Shown: positions 47,201 to 61,439 of the stretch, in pieces
Layout: each line of letters opens with the position of its first letter
Position numbering within the stretch: position 1 is the first letter of the stretch
DNA from: Paracentrotus lividus
Taxonomy: Eukaryota > Echinodermata > Echinoidea > Camarodonta > Echinidae
NCBI GenBank assembly: GCA_940671915.1
Contig: CALNVZ010003434.1
Coordinates: forward strand, 17,621,918-17,685,917
Direction: 5' to 3'
DNA: 64,000 nucleotides
Notes under the pieces: generated by a model
The model's database searches: none
The model's input: the letters and a program-made list of their open reading frames with translations, nothing else
What the model was told of the DNA's origin: nothing
Made by a program: the position numbers and the translations under genes

Positions 47201-48170
47201 ATGTGTTTCAATACTCCTTTCAGTTACACCTTGAAAAGAGAACACATTTTTTTTTCCCCTCCATGGTAACACTAAATGGCATAAATTATAAAACATTCCC
47301 ACATAATTTACTGGCCTCTGCATAAACATTGGATTACTCAGAAATAACCTACAAAATATCAATTTATAAAATAACAGTCAACTTTTGGACTTGGCCGAGT
47401 TGTCAAATCTTATTCCGCTATTTTTTTTCTGCCTTCATACAGTGTCATAAAATATTTTCAAAGGCGGGTCACGTAAGTCAAAAACTTAAAGTTTATTCAT
47501 TGAATATCCCGCGGTCTAAAAGCAACGAAGATAAACTTACCCAGATTTCACTCGATCTGGAGTGGAATTCGAAATTACTTATTTTCGAGGAGATCTGTTG
47601 ACTGGAAATAAGTGGATGACATTTATTAATTCATCGTTCAATTCATGAATTCTGTGTTGAGAGTTATTTAGGTCCTTGGAAGATTCGCCCCTCTAAGCTT
47701 GGTGAGCTGGGAGTTGTGAATTGCTTATCACTTCAGCGCGCCGAATGATGGCATGTTATGGTTTGTCCTTGTATCTATAGGTGTGAAAGTGGACGGGGCT
47801 AGTTTTTGTGTGCATCGAAGCGTTCGTTTAGTACGCATTAATTCCTGGTTGCAGCAAAACGATTTGCGTCATCAAAATCCTATAATTCACCGAAATACCC
47901 CCAAACTGGCAAAATTGTGAATATACACCTTTACTTCGGATATTGTTGTATCAAATAAAGCAATTCAACAAACAAAGTTTTTGTTCTCATTTTTATGCAT
48001 CTTGAAAGCGTGATCAAAATGACGTGTTTTTTTTTAACATAAATAATAGATTTTAGCAACTGAGCTGAGGTGAAGGGAGCTAAAATGATTTATTTACACT
48101 TTGAGGGGAGAGTGAATGTTAGCGTTGCTTCGGGTTGCGAGAGCGGCATATGTCTGGCCCTGGCTCCATA
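47201..48170. other. No feature recognised
   Basis: Ordinary AT-rich sequence, no repeat ends, no convincing exon. Confidence 0.3.
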
Positions 48171-48179
48171 ACAAAAAAC

Positions 48180-48350
48180 TGCATGAGTTCAGTTCAGTTC
48201 AGTTTATTTACATATTCCAATCAAACAATAATAAAAACAACAATTTTATGTCATTTCAATACTATACATTATTTGATAAATCATAAAACGAATGACATCA
48301 GTAGCATAAGAAAGAAAGAAATATGAAGGAGCCTAAGTTAAAAGCTAAGC
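48180..48350. repeat. Retroelement-like tail
   Basis: AGTTC repeats, then AGTTTATTTACATATTCC, followed by an A-rich stretch. Resembles 3' regions of non-LTR elements. Family uncertain. Confidence 0.35.
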
Positions 48351-48493
48351 TTGTTACATTATAGGCTCCTTTGTGAAAATGATGTATAAGAATACATAAA
48401 GAAATAAATAAATACAAAGATGTATAAATATGAGTAACTGAAGAATGTGCATTAACATATCTCTCTTTTTTCTTTTTTCTTTTTTTTTTTCAT

Positions 48494-48547
48494 TGAACTA
48501 CCTATCTGTACGCAATGGTAATAGTGAGGTTTACCGGGATGATGTCA

Positions 48548-48579
<32 letters not shown>

Positions 48580-48770
48580 TTTTTTTTTTTTTGATGTGTA
48601 ATGACGACATCATCCCGGCACAACATTATAATCATACATTAATAATATTATACGCAATGGAAAAGTGAGGAGTACCGAGATGATGTCGTAATTTGTTGTA
48701 GAATGACGACAGCATCTCGGCACTGCATGTTACATATCTTTTTTTTTTACATTGAACTACCTATCTGTGA
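48494..48770. repeat. Two tandem hairpin units
   Basis: CATTGAACTACCTATCTGT occurs at 48490 and 48750. Between are two inverted repeats: ACCGGGATGATGTC / GACATCATCCCGG (around 48540-48620, loop of ATT repeats) and ACCGAGATGATGTCGT / ACGACAGCATCTCGG (48675-48722). Confidence 0.6.
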
Positions 48771-49735
48771 TCATGCATAGAGGTTTCCAAATAATGTTTT
48801 GGTAGTCATAATCTAAACACTTCCTCTTTGCATTTAATTCAATATTATTATCAAGCATCCTACAAGCCAGGCCTGCTAGCCCACGTGCTCAAAGAATATA
48901 GCGCGGGCAGTCTTCATTCATTCCATGGTCTTCGTGCGAGATGGTCATTCTAACAGATAATTAAAATTATTGATTAGAAGTTGCCTGAACTGATACCGAT
49001 GACAATGGGTTACTCGACCTTGCTATGTCAGGTTATCGCCGCCCTTTTCAAGTTTTACAGGCGCGGATTGGAGATTTTCGAACTGAATACATTCTGCGGG
49101 CCCCAACTGTCTGGGGACTAGCGGCTCTATTATGTCTGCGCATGGGTTTTATTGTGATGTGCAAATAGTTGGGCGATCATAAATAGCTGTCCTTTGCCGA
49201 TAGCCTTCTATTATTTATCTTCTGCAGACTTCTTGGAAGACTTCTTAATAAAAATGATTGGTATTGTTATCTGATGTCTGTAACAGTAATTCAGACGCAC
49301 ATTTACTCAACTTACGTATCTCTATATGCAGTATGTGAAGAGTTGGATTCCCAAAGGAGCTAAATCCATTTTTTAGTGGGGGGGGGGGGGGGGGGGGGTC
49401 TGTGTGTGTGTGTGTGTTTGTTTTTTGTTTTTTAAATCGAGATTTTAAATTTATCACCTTTTCTTATCTACTTTTAGGCTACTTTATTTTAGTGGATGGG
49501 GCCTATGTGATTTGGCTATTGTCTTATATTATATTCAATCCTTTTTTCTTTCAAATCTAGCCATCAATTTGAATATCTAAGAATTATTAATTAACAATTT
49601 TCATGGATTTAGCTCCTTTTGGGAATAAAACCCTATTCGAATATCAATATGACTGTTTATTTAAAGACTAACAAAAGTGAATCGAACACGAAACACATTA
49701 ATATTGCAAGCAGCATCACTTCTACGAATACGCCC
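48771..49735. other. No gene recognised; G20 run at 49379
   Basis: Plain sequence with a long G run followed by GT dinucleotides. CAAAGGAGCTAAATCC (49353) and GGATTTAGCTCCTTTTGG (49605) form inverted ends of a possible 270 bp foldback unit. Confidence 0.4.
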
Positions 49736-49873
49736 CAGTGGCGGATCCAGGATTTCATTACAGAGGGGGGGGCAGAATCGGAATTTCAGATTTTGGTACA
49801 CCCAATTTTTTTTCCGTTACACCGGGCGAGCCAAAAGGTACACTCAATTTTTTTTAACGTTTTGAGCGATAAG

Positions 49874-49906
<33 letters not shown>

Positions 49907-50098
49907 AGGTGTTAATATTTTTTTGGCCTTCGGCCATCAAAGAGGTCATTATGTATCAACCATAGGGGTAAGTTGTGGGGTCAATCGGCCCGTTCGTCTA
50001 TTTTTACTTACTTTTTTTTTCTTTCTTTTCTTCTTTTTTTTTTTTTTGTTGTTGCTGGGGGGGGCGGGCCCTCGGCCCCCTCCCTGGATCCGCGCCTG
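49736..50098. mobile_element. MITE family K (CAGTGGCGGATCCAGG ends)
   Basis: CAGTGGCGGATCCAGG at the left, CCTGGATCCGCGCCTG at the right, 363 bp. G, C and T homopolymers in between. Ends of this type are widespread in marine invertebrate genomes (from memory). Confidence 0.75.
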
Positions 50099-51976
50099 CG
50101 CCCCATGTCCCTTGGGGAGTTCAGAAAGGTGCATAAACTTATCATATTGGGTTAACATTACATAAAGTTGTAGAGAGTTGGAAAAGGTTTGTACTAGTCC
50201 ACGTCCCGGACGATATAATGATGCCCCTTGCCTTTCCGATCTACGCTAGTCCGCTGCGCCGCGATTCCTAAATTCACTTCACCCAACGAATTCACTTATC
50301 CCCACGAATTAGTAGTGATATTCTGCGTGTACGTGTACGTTATGTGGGTACGTACGCCCGCGTGTGTGCGTATGTATGGTAATACCAGTGAAATAATGAA
50401 CTACAGTCCAGGGGGTGGACTAGTTTTTGTACCGGTTCCGAGTCGAAAAATAAACTCTGATAATTCCTTTTGTAAACATTGCATAACTCTAGCGACCTGT
50501 GTTCAAACCTGACGCTCTGCATCCCCCAAGTGACGTGGGGCCTGTTTCTACATAAAAAAAAATGATGTTGAATATTGAGATCGAGAGAAGGAGGGGGTTC
50601 GGAACTTATTATTGTATTTAGAAAGCCCCGCCCCATCCACTCTCTCCTCTACTTCAACGATTAACTTCTGCAAAGCCCCGCACCCATCCGTTTTATTATA
50701 ATATCGCGTCTTCTAGGTTGGCAGCTCGATTATGAACAAAAACACCAATTTGTCATTAGAGCCGCGATGAAGCGGTTCGTGGGGGGGGGGGAGGGGCTGA
50801 AGGCCTTCATTTTTTCAGTTAACTTGAAAACTAAGCAGGAAAACAACCATCTAGTTGTGATATCTATGTGTCCATGTTCACCCCCTCAGTCTCGCTTTCC
50901 GTTTGGTTCGGCCCCTCCCGAAAGTTCGCTTACCCTCCCCCGCCTTCAAACTTAGTACCGCGTAGAGGACATTTGCCTATAATTTAGAGCGTATACGCGG
51001 GGGGGGTGACGGTTAACATTCAGTCCTCTTATATTGCGTTAATCTATATAAACCCACCTCTCCCCCCCCCAAAAAAAAACAAAAAAAAAAAAAAAAAAAT
51101 GCCATATTTCTTATGAGTACGAAATACTCTTTATTTTGAAAATAAAATTAATAAAATATCCCTTAATACAGGTCACACAGGCCTAATTACTTCGGAGACA
51201 CCAAAAATGTGAGTGCGAGCCAACCCAAAGACAAAATAATTAATTTCAAACGCCAGATTGACGAAAATGTATTAATTTGATTGGTTTAATGACACCGATT
51301 CCCAGGAAAGCAAGACTTGGACACTCTTTGCACAAATGGGAAAGATCTAGGCAGTTTTTTTGGAACTACATGACGAGGGTGAATGTAGAAGCAAATTTAC
51401 TGCCTCCAACTTCCTATCCAACAGTGTCCGCGAGAGGGCGCTATATTTTCTTGATTAATGAAAAATCGAGCTGGCTATGGCTATGTTTTGAGACTAACAG
51501 TGAGAAGATGAGTAAATTGTCTTTAAATTACTACTAGACATTAGTTAGCCCAATTTTCACCCTTTTCTCTACTAACGTTTCGAAATCTAAAATTAACACA
51601 CGAGTCAATGGGGAAATATTTACCGCTGTGACACCTACTGAATTGGTATCTGCGAGCCCGAAAATTTTTACCTCCAAATTTGAGCTATTTGTGCATTATG
51701 ATTTAGTTTCCGCGAGCGCGAATCGCGAGCCGAAAAGTTGGGGTTTTAAAAGATATGTGATACGTCTTGTCGAAATGAGAGAGAAGTCGCAGATCAAAGA
51801 TCCGAGTAAATCGACAAACTAATAAAAACTCAAAATTTTGAGGAATTTTTTTTTTTTGATTTTCTGGTTTCACCATGCTTCAGCTATGCTCTGTTAAAAA
51901 AATGAGTGAAAATGATAACGGGAAAGTGGTAAAAAAGCAGTTTTTCGGCGAGTGTTTTTTTCGGTCATAATTTTTT
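50099..51976. other. No gene recognised
   Basis: Includes G runs (50780, 51000) and, at 51640-51740, a fragment with GCGAGCGCGAATCGCGAGCC related to element E. Open frames here are short and unlike known proteins. Confidence 0.3.
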
Positions 51977-52001
51977 NNNNNNNNNNNNNNNNNNNNNNNN
52001 N
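51977..52001. other. Assembly gap (25 N)
   Basis: Exactly 25 N. Short gaps of fixed length are placed by some long-read gap-filling programs. The base composition changes visibly on the right side. Confidence 0.98.
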
Positions 52002-54299
52002 AAGCAACATAAGGGCGATTATTGCATTTATAGATTCCGTTTGTGAAGGTCCACTAAGGGACGCTTATACTAAAAATCAAATTCATGGTAAATAACTCCA
52101 ACAGAACTCCAACGAAACAACCTGACGCAATAGAAATCTCTGCCAAGCCACGAAAAACACCTAAAAATAACCACAACGGAAAGTCAACCCTTCATCATAC
52201 AAAAATCGTTTCTGTCGAATACAACCACATTCTTCAGATTCCAGCCTTTGCAATACCTCAAAGACTCTTAATACAAATAACATAACACAACCAGCAAGTA
52301 AATCCAGTAATTAATATCTAATTAATTCAATATTTGATAATTAAATTATATATAAAATAGTAAAGTTAAAGGAAATGGTATGTAGACAAAAGATGTATTA
52401 CATAATTTATAATCTATTAAAAAGATAATGTCCTGGAGTAAAATATATATATTTCTAACTATCTCTAGAAGAAGGCCTAATTCTTCCCCCTTGTATATTT
52501 CGACTCATAAAAGTAAAATAAAAAACAAAAATAATTAAAGTATATATAATATATAAGTCTATATATATAACGCATATAACATAGGCGAATGTTCTTGGCC
52601 GGGGCTGACAGTAACCCAAGCACACACCGAGAAAAAAATACCCCTCCCACACCCTCAAGGCAAAATATCTCCAAATTACTCCGAAGGACAATACCCGACA
52701 AAAATGGCTCCAAATACGCCGCGTAAACATACCCACAGGATAATAAAATAGAAATAACTTTCCATTAACAATACTCCCGTTGATTACACCAGAAAATACC
52801 TTTTATAGCCCCCCTGAATAACAACCTCACCCCCCATAAACCCATAATCCTAATAACGATAGGGCAAATAAATAAGAAAGAAAGAAAAAGAAAGAAAACA
52901 AAAGAAAGAAAATAATAAGTTGCCACGACTCATTCCGACGCATTGCATTGGATAGAGTTAACGTGTACACGAATACAATATACAAAACAATAATACAAAG
53001 AAATTATTATGTCTTTTAAACGATAATACAACACAGAAATGGATCACTGTCATTGCAAAGAAGAAAAATACATAAACAAGAACAAAAGTGTAAGGAAAAG
53101 GAAACAAAATGCAAAGAATCAAAATAAAAATTGCATTATAAGTTCACAAACAACACACACACACCCGCCCAACTGAAAATACATACGGGAATAAACAATA
53201 AATGGGAACCAATCGTAGAAATATAATAACAACCTAATAAAAAACTTCTACACCAGTGTTTCAGAAAACATAAACTGTAAAAGGGGCGCTATTTGACGCC
53301 CCACCTGTAGAACCCCCGCAGCAAATCGAAGACCGCCCACAAACAACCATAGACAACTTTATACTCGACTATGAGTAACCCTACTGCTCACCCTACGTTA
53401 TGATCAGGGTAATAACATCTGTAGAAATGGTAATTTAAAGAAAAACAATAACACAGCCCCGAGTCGAAGATAAAACCTAGTCAAAATCCTACAGTTGATT
53501 GTGTTGAAAATCACCCAGATAGTTCAACACTAACCGTATCAGAAGATAAAACAAACTTACACCCAATACATTACAAATAAAGTAAAGACATGCTTCAATA
53601 CCAGTGTAAATTTTTCATATACTTTTGAATCTAAGCTCTACTTGACTACTTTTAACGAGCAAGAAATAAAGGAAAACAAAAAGCGTAAAAAAATCGGATG
53701 TTACTTACCGTAGGATAAAAGACTTACGAAGGAGATTAACATGAACGTTACAAATAAACTTGATCCAAAATAGCCAAACCCCAAAACCCGCTAGATACAG
53801 AAAAGGAGTTTAAAACGTATTGCTAGAAACGCTGCAACGTTAAAATACAATTCGTGGCACAACGAGTCCCCAGCACAACAGATAACTCCCCGTTGTCAAA
53901 AATAAACGCATTGGAAAGGACGACCAAAACTAAGAAGCAATAAAGTCACCGAAAGCATTAAACCAAAAGACCTGGAAGAGATACACACATTTCCTCTAAT
54001 AAAACAAAAAGAAGCATACAAATCATACTATGGAGGTGCGAAGTTATCTTCATACAAGCAATGTTAGTCACAGTATTATACAATAAAACACCACGCATAT
54101 ACCTTGATATAAAAAAATAAAGACTAAGGTAACCAGATAGTTAACCTTGTGATGAGAAACAGAGTCAAAACAATAGACGTACAAATCTCACAACAAACGA
54201 ACATCGTCATTACCATGGAAAATTTATTCAAATTTTGAAGTAAATAAGAAAACAGATTGCAGGCATTGAAAATAGATTAAAGCCTATCAATTCAGATAA
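52002..54299. other. A- and C-rich sequence of doubtful quality, no gene seen
   Basis: The plus strand is visibly rich in A and C and poor in T and G, unlike the sequence before the gap. No clear repeat ends and no match to the far side of the inverted duplication that I could confirm. May be uncorrected sequence. Confidence 0.4.
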
Positions 54300-57200
54300 C
54301 GCCCTGTAGCCAGCCGAAACCACTACTACCCGTATACGGAGGGACAAAAAAAATGTCTCATTAATAAGCTGTAGTTAATAGGTTTACATTCATTATTTAC
54401 CCAGCGTAGCAACAAATGGCGAAACACAGATCCAAGAGATGGTGATTCTCATAGAATATCGGCCAAATGAATTTAACGTCCATCCCAGATCCCCTTAATC
54501 GCCAAAGAGCCAACAGCCCCCCCCCCCACTATCCTCACCCCAAAAATTACAAACAATTAAAATACATACTAATACTTCCGCTCACGCCGCATAAAATTCA
54601 GCGTTAAAAAGCAATGTGTAAATCACAGCCATCAATTCCAAGTAAAATAGCAAAATTCGGCCGCCCCGCCACTTCGACCCACCGAAAAGAAAAATGCCAC
54701 AGCATCAATAGAATTTATTTAATTTTTTTCGCCCCGCTCTTGAATGGCCACTTTGAGAAATAAGAAAAGAAAGAAAAGGGCAAAAAAAGTCGAAATACAG
54801 CAACGTCATTAGAAAGGGAGGTGACTTATTGTTACGGGATAAAAGAAGCAGGAAGATATAAGAACAAACGCAATAACAACCACATCAGGCCATTAAACAG
54901 CAAATCCGGGCCGCGTCCGCCGCAATCAATGCCGCCAAAAGCCTTCTCCATATCAAAACCTTTAGAAAAATCCTAATAACGATCTGGAAAAAAAGAAAAA
55001 AATCTAAAAAGCAATACTTAAGCATAAACCAAAATCGGCTCGCGCTCGGGCTCGAACTTCAAAAAGTCCTATTGACTCACCTGACAAAAGGAACTAAATA
55101 AATGTTAATCCGACCGCTACTCAAAGCTAAAGAAACTCGAGAGACATAAAAAGAACAGAGTAAAAAACGCCGTAGCAGTATAAACAATCGGATCGCGGGC
55201 CCGCCCAGCAAGCCGGTTTAGAAAAGGCCACTTTCATCGACCCCCCCGAAAAATCCAATTACGGCCTTTTTTAAACATAGGACCATTTGGTACACTACTT
55301 GTGATTATATATTGAATCCAATCGGTCTATAGTTGAGTGAATATCAATCCTTGAATTATTAATCTGGTAAAAAAATTGAAGAGACTTTCAAAAGTCATTA
55401 ACGATTAATTAATCAATAAAACAAATCATTACCACGGCCATAGACAATGCATCAGGCATCAAAAAAGCAACAACCATTTTAAAGCAATAATGGTTCACGC
55501 CTTTTTTTTTTCTTTCTTTTTATTTTTTGTTTTTTTTTTTAAATTCTTTGCAGACGTAGAAACACAAGAGTAGAACACATATTTTTCGTAATAAAACTGT
55601 CTAAGTAGAAGGGAACCGTATGGAATCAAGGATCCAATGTATCAGTCCCAGGTGCAAGATGGAACAAGAATGAGGCAACTGATCTAAAACCTAACAAGCG
55701 GAACCGCGTGAGTCTCGTTGTATTAAAATAATAACAAAAACACTTTACAGTCAAATAATTTGACCAAAATAACATTTAAAGCTCATACAACTGAAGCATC
55801 AGATGAAGTCTAGGTGTAAATATAACATGTATGTCACTATAATCACCTACCATACCAACCTATATGGCACAGGTTATCTTGTGTAAAATCACACATTGTA
55901 GGTTACACAACCACACCAGTGAGTAACAACTTACCCATTACATACACATTGTAAATACATTGATCTCAATTTCCAGGTTCAATATTAATTTTTTCTATAG
56001 TAACTTGTCTATCAGAGCCTACGATCTACTGTAGACGATTCAAGAAAACAAAAGGAAATAAGTATGGAAAGATACAAACATTGCACTACCCGATTTACCA
56101 ATAAGGCGGCGCGCGGACACGGGAGAATAACAAACGCGCACATTAAAAGCTTATTCAAACTCAAACCCAAACCTGCAATACTATAAAAAAGATCGTAAAA
56201 ACTGAGTGCTAAAACGGCTGGCAAGCGTAATACAATTCTGCCAAATGGAGGTCCCCCTAGGCTACAAAGACGATAGCCTCAAAACTCCAAACATGAGGAA
56301 ATTACCCTCAAAACTAGAACTATAGTTCACGAAGCAGATAACCAATAAAGCAGCCTAAGATAACAGCATCCCCTTGCAAAACATAAAAACAATCATGATA
56401 CAATCAAAGGCAGGGCGGTAGTTATTCCAATCACATTTAGTCAGCGTACCCACCATTGACAAAAAACCTGAGAAAAAGAAGAAAAGTACCCCATAAAGTA
56501 GCCTTGAAACCATGCACAATACACAAATCCACAACAAAAGGAACACGTCAGAAACTTTATCAAAATGAAGAGATAGAAAAACAGATGCACATTTTGAAAA
56601 TAGGCCACTAACGTCGAGATAAGCCGCTACCCGGAAAGCTCACATAATAATGACGCCGATAACAACCTAACCCCAATGGTAGTTACAAAAAATCGTTTCA
56701 CTAATTAAACGTATTAATTATTTACATTTCCAATTTCATAGCCAGGTTACCACACATAGCAAAACTACGACTCCAAAGACGTATTTTCATAGAAACTGCC
56801 AAAATGTGAAGTGAACGTCATACCGTCCCCTAATCAAAGTAAAAGACAGATCGCGCCATAAAACATTCTTCTTGTATGCACGTAAGCGGTGAAAAAGAAA
56901 ATTTGCATACAAGTAATATTTTAAACATATTTCTTAAACACAGCAAGTGATACAATTAAGAACATAAGAATACTGCATTACAATGAAATTTAAAACTTCT
57001 TCTTGTAACACCTGTATATCTTTAATACACACCCTGTACAGTCAAAAGAATAGTTACACACTTCCTACATGCAGCTGCAAATATATGATACTTGTTATAC
57101 ATGTTTGACTTAACCATAAACAACTAGAGTTGTTTTTACAATGTACATTTCTAAAATGTTGGAACATTAACAGCCATTTAGCACCCAATTTAATGACAGA

Positions 57201-57585
57201 AAACGGCTTAAACTCTAATGTTGACCTCTTTATTTACTTTATAAATTTCATTTTTTTTAAATATATTTTGTTGGGGGAGAGGTAAATAAAAAAATAACGT
57301 TCCTTCATCCAAGAATTTAAATCTATACGATAGGGGGTATCCAACGGTTCTCCATATTATTGACACTTCTTTATCTCATGAGCAAGCACAAAGGGGTACT
57401 ATACTGCTTCAGAATAATGTTGTCTTTTGGCTACTTTTATGCAACGCCCAAAGGGGATATCAAGCAGACAAAACCCTGGAACTCGCTGCGATCTCCTCAG
57501 AGGAGACAACAAGATCCCACTTGCCTGCACCGTATGATCACTTTCAAAGAGATATACTGAATTGCACGGCGCGACCGGCCCCCCC
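54300..57585 (-). repeat. Left arm of a large inverted duplication
   Basis: Read in reverse complement it follows 59640-62735 in order: the CCGTATACGG / TGTCTTCATTAATTAAGCTG segment (54330), the element E-like segment (54850-55250), dispersed repeat F with its nested TIR element (55270-57240), then AGCACAAAGGGG..CTGCTTCAGAAT (57385). Many small indels and changes separate the arms, and about 0.7 kb at 55920-56640 has no partner. Confidence 0.75.
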
Positions 57586-57587
57586 CC

Positions 57588-57619
<32 letters not shown>

Positions 57620-59639
57620 AAAAAGTGAAAAAGAAGGAAGGAAAAAAAAAAAAGAAGGAATAGTGCGACCTTTGTACAATTTCTCGCCCAAACTAATAAA
57701 GCTAAATGGTCCATATTACAAATAACATAATTGGTTAACACTCTAAGGCCTAAGTGAGGTCCACACGGCCGATTTCCATATTGATTAGCAATATACTGCT
57801 CAAACGCCGTACAAAAAAAAACAAAATACATTACCGCGCAAAAAAAGGACAAATATACTTTTTTAAAATACAAAATTTCATAAAGAACAAGAGCCCGTCG
57901 GGTACCCTCAGCCCGTGGGCCCGGCTCATGTAAAAAAGTCGCCTTGTGGGAAACATAGAAGGCCCTTATTATCCACTAATTGTGATGCGTCACTCGAAAT
58001 GAAGAACTGGACGATTTTGAAATCATTTATGATATTATGATCCGATTTCATTGCCTTGAAATTGGAATATACCCGACTGTAAAGAGTAATAGAAGTGCGA
58101 GATATAGCTCTAGCGCGAGAGAATGTGCCTTGGAAATCAAAACAAGAACAAACGTCTCGAAGTTGACTCCGTTTGAACTCGCGCCAGAAAGTAAACATTA
58201 TTGCACAACCGCTATCCGCGAATGCCCTAAGCAACCACTTGTTACAAAAAGGTAAACGATTGACAGACGAGGCGCATTCAGTATACAGAGAACAACTCGT
58301 CCGTCACCGCAGTGATCGTATCGTGCAAGTTCTGCACCAAAGCGGAACAAAGGCGAGTTTTAAACTTAAACATTCAATTCTCCAAAAAAAAGAAGCTGAT
58401 ATTTGGTTATCTTTTGTACTTAATATTCGTCAAATAAATAAATAACGTATGCTCTTGGTCAATTTGTTTAACGTAAAAAGTCTGCCTCTTTAGGAAAAGG
58501 TTACCAATCCTGGGGCTAAACTTATTAAAACAAAAACTATTTAACACCTTTTTGGGGGTTTTATTCCGAGTTGCGTGCGTTCTTAATTCATCGCGTATAT
58601 CTCTACTATAATAGAAAGCGAGGTCATTGGATTCTGAAATCGTTGGAAATTTGAACGATAATAATGGTCTATAGTAACTTATCTTGTATCAGGGCTATGC
58701 AGTTTATTATTCTTTGAATAAGTATGATTAAGATAGAGCTCTCAGTAAATGTTTTAATCAAAATTTTTTGCGCCTCCGAATGTATTAGAGTTTCTCCTAC
58801 ACGTTTATGAGGGCTAGGTTAGCTAAATTGTTTCAAAATAGCGGAGACGTCTTCGCAAAGGAATGCGATTCGCGAGGATAACGTTGTACCGCTTTATTCG
58901 TTCGAGGAGAAGTCTTCCTCGAAGTCTCACGCAATTTCAAAATCCTGTCTCAAGCAGTTTCAAGAGAACTTCTCAATAAAGACCGCGATTCAATGAAACG
59001 CTCCAGGAGACGTCTCCCGCGACGTCTCAACACCGTCTCAAACTTGTTCTCTAAGCGCCGTCTTAAGTTGTTTCAAAGCTAGCCCGAAAGATGAATACCA
59101 GCCGCATATATAAACTAGATCATTTATTGCCACTCCCGCCGCCCTAGCTCATGGTTTCCACAAATGCACATACACTCATATTAAAAAACGCAACTTTTTT
59201 TTTCAATTTAAATACATCCTTACGCCTTAAGACTTTAACAACCTAAATACTTGTATCATGAATATATCACTCACCATCTTTGGTATGCTCTTGTTCTCCT
59301 GATGGAACAATTTGTTTATAGGAGTTTAATTCCCATCAGGAAACAGATAGCGCGGCCCCTAAAAAAAAATCTGATTAACATTCATTGGATCCAGATAGCT
59401 AAGTCAACGCAATAAGACTTTCCCCACATAACCCCCCCCCCTCCCCCACCCGATTGTTAATTTCGACATTCTTGCGCTCCACCGGATAAACAGCTTATCA
59501 CAGCATTTGGCACGCACCAAAATTCTGACGTGCAGCTAAAGAGAGCTTTATTCGCTAATTCGCCAAAAGAAAACACGAAACAAAAAACCATTAGAAATAC
59601 ACACATCCATGACCGTGACGTCCAAAACAAAGCCATGCG
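57586..59639. other. Spacer between the inverted arms
   Basis: No gene recognised. Open frames at 57926-58445 on both strands resemble nothing I know. 58835-59085 is a badly degraded family G MITE (GCGGAGACGTCTTCGC). Confidence 0.4.
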
Positions 59640-60084
59640 TTGCTAAGGGCGGAGCTAAACGAGAGGGGAAATGAGCGGACGGCGCTGTATTCCGGAAAAC
59701 AAAGTGATCAATACGAGTGCAGCCAAGTGGAGATCTTTTGTCTACCCATCTGCAAGGAATCCCGCCAGCGAGATCTCCAGGGTTTGTACCTCCTTGGATA
59801 TACCCCCTTTGAGCTTGCATAAAAAGTCAGCACAAAAGACAACATATCATTCTGAAGCAGTAAGATAACCCCTTTGTGCTTGCCTAACAAATGAGCATAA
59901 AAGAAAGTGTCCAATAATAATGAGAACCAGTGAGATACCCCCTTAATCGTATAGATTTAACCATTCTTGCGATGAAAGGAACGTATATTTGTTTTATATC
60001 CCTCATCCCCCCCCCCAACAAAATAATAATTAAAAAAAAATGAATTAAATAAATAAATAAAGAGGTTCAACACTTAGATTTAAG

Positions 60085-61435
60085 GCCGTATGTCATAAAT
60101 TGGGTGCAAAATGCGTTACATGTCCAAACATTTGTAGAAATGTACATTGTCAAAAACAAACATCTCTAGTTTCTTAATGGTAAGTCAAACATGTATAAAA
60201 GTATACATATATTGAAAGCTGAGATGGTAAGGAAGATGATTAACATATTCTTTTGACTGTACAGGGTGTGTCATTAAAGCTATACAAGGTGTTACAAGAA
60301 AAAGTGGTTTAAAAAGTTTCACAATTTTAATGGCAAGTAATTTCTTATTGTCAACATTAATTGAAATAAATCAACTTCGACTGTGTTAAGAAAACCCTAT
60401 GCTTCTAAAAAATATAAACTTGTAATGCAAAATTATTCTTTCCAACCGCACTACAGAGTGCATAAAAAAGAAGAAAAAATTGTTTAAACTGGCAGAAATC
60501 CTGTCTTTTACATTTGAATTAGGGGAGACCGGGTATGGACGTTACAAAATTCACATTTTGGGCCAGATAATTCTAATGAAAGAACTCACGCACTCCATAT
60601 TGGGTCTGTAGTTAGCCTATTGTGTTGGCTAAAACCTGAGGCATATAAAACTTGAAAACATGTAAAAACTAATTAACTACAGCTTAATTAGTGAAGACAT
60701 TTTTTGTAACAACCTACCCCATGTGTGATTTTACACACAGAAATCAACTGTAGCACAGTCATTAGGCAGAATTACAGGGCATGGCTAGGGGGTATATTAG
60801 TGACATACATGTACTATATTTACAATACCAGACTATCATCATGTGCCTTCAGTTGTAAGAGCTATTACAAATTTCAATTTTGGTCAAAAATTTACTTTGA
60901 ACTGTAAAAAATGGTTTTTGTTATTTACTTTTAAATAAAACAACGAAGAAACCTCACGACCGGCAGTTCATCACAGCTATGTGTAGGCTGTATATAGATA
61001 CCAGTTAGCACATCATCTCTTGTTCCATCTTAGCACACTGAGAACTGTAACAACTGACCCGTGTAATTTCCATACCCGGTCTCCCCTACTACTTCGACAA
61101 AGTTTATTACGAAAAATATGTTTCTACTCATTTGTGTATCTACGTACATGCAAAGAAAATGGGTGAAAAAACACAATTATTGCTATAAAATGGCATGTTG
61201 CAATTTTTGATGCCTGCAATGCATTGTCTATGAGCCGTGCGTACATGAAGTTTGTTTTAATTGATTAATTAATCGATAAAATGACTTTTGAAAAGTCTAC
61301 TTCACATTTATTTAAAACCAGATAAATTCCAAAGAGATTGATATATCACTCAACCTATAAGACCGATTGGATACAAATATATAACTCAACAAAGATAAAG
61401 AATGTAACAAAAATGGGAATTCCCTATGGTTTAAC
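60085..61435 (+). repeat. Dispersed repeat F, copy 2, interrupted
   Basis: Same order of sequence as 20385-21145, split by the J element at 60522-61088. Confidence 0.75.
60522..61088. mobile_element. TIR element, family J (0.57 kb)
   Basis: TAGGGGAGACCGGGTATGG at the left and CCATACCCGGTCTCCCCTA at the right. Absent from copy 1 of repeat F, so it is a clear insertion. TIR core is shared with the 5 kb element at 41746-46799. Confidence 0.85.
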
Positions 61436-61439
61436 AAAG

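Noticed and set aside
57926-58445. Overlapping open frames on both strands, 90-102 residues
   Set aside because: No recognised domain, no splice context, and they lie in a region of doubtful sequence quality.
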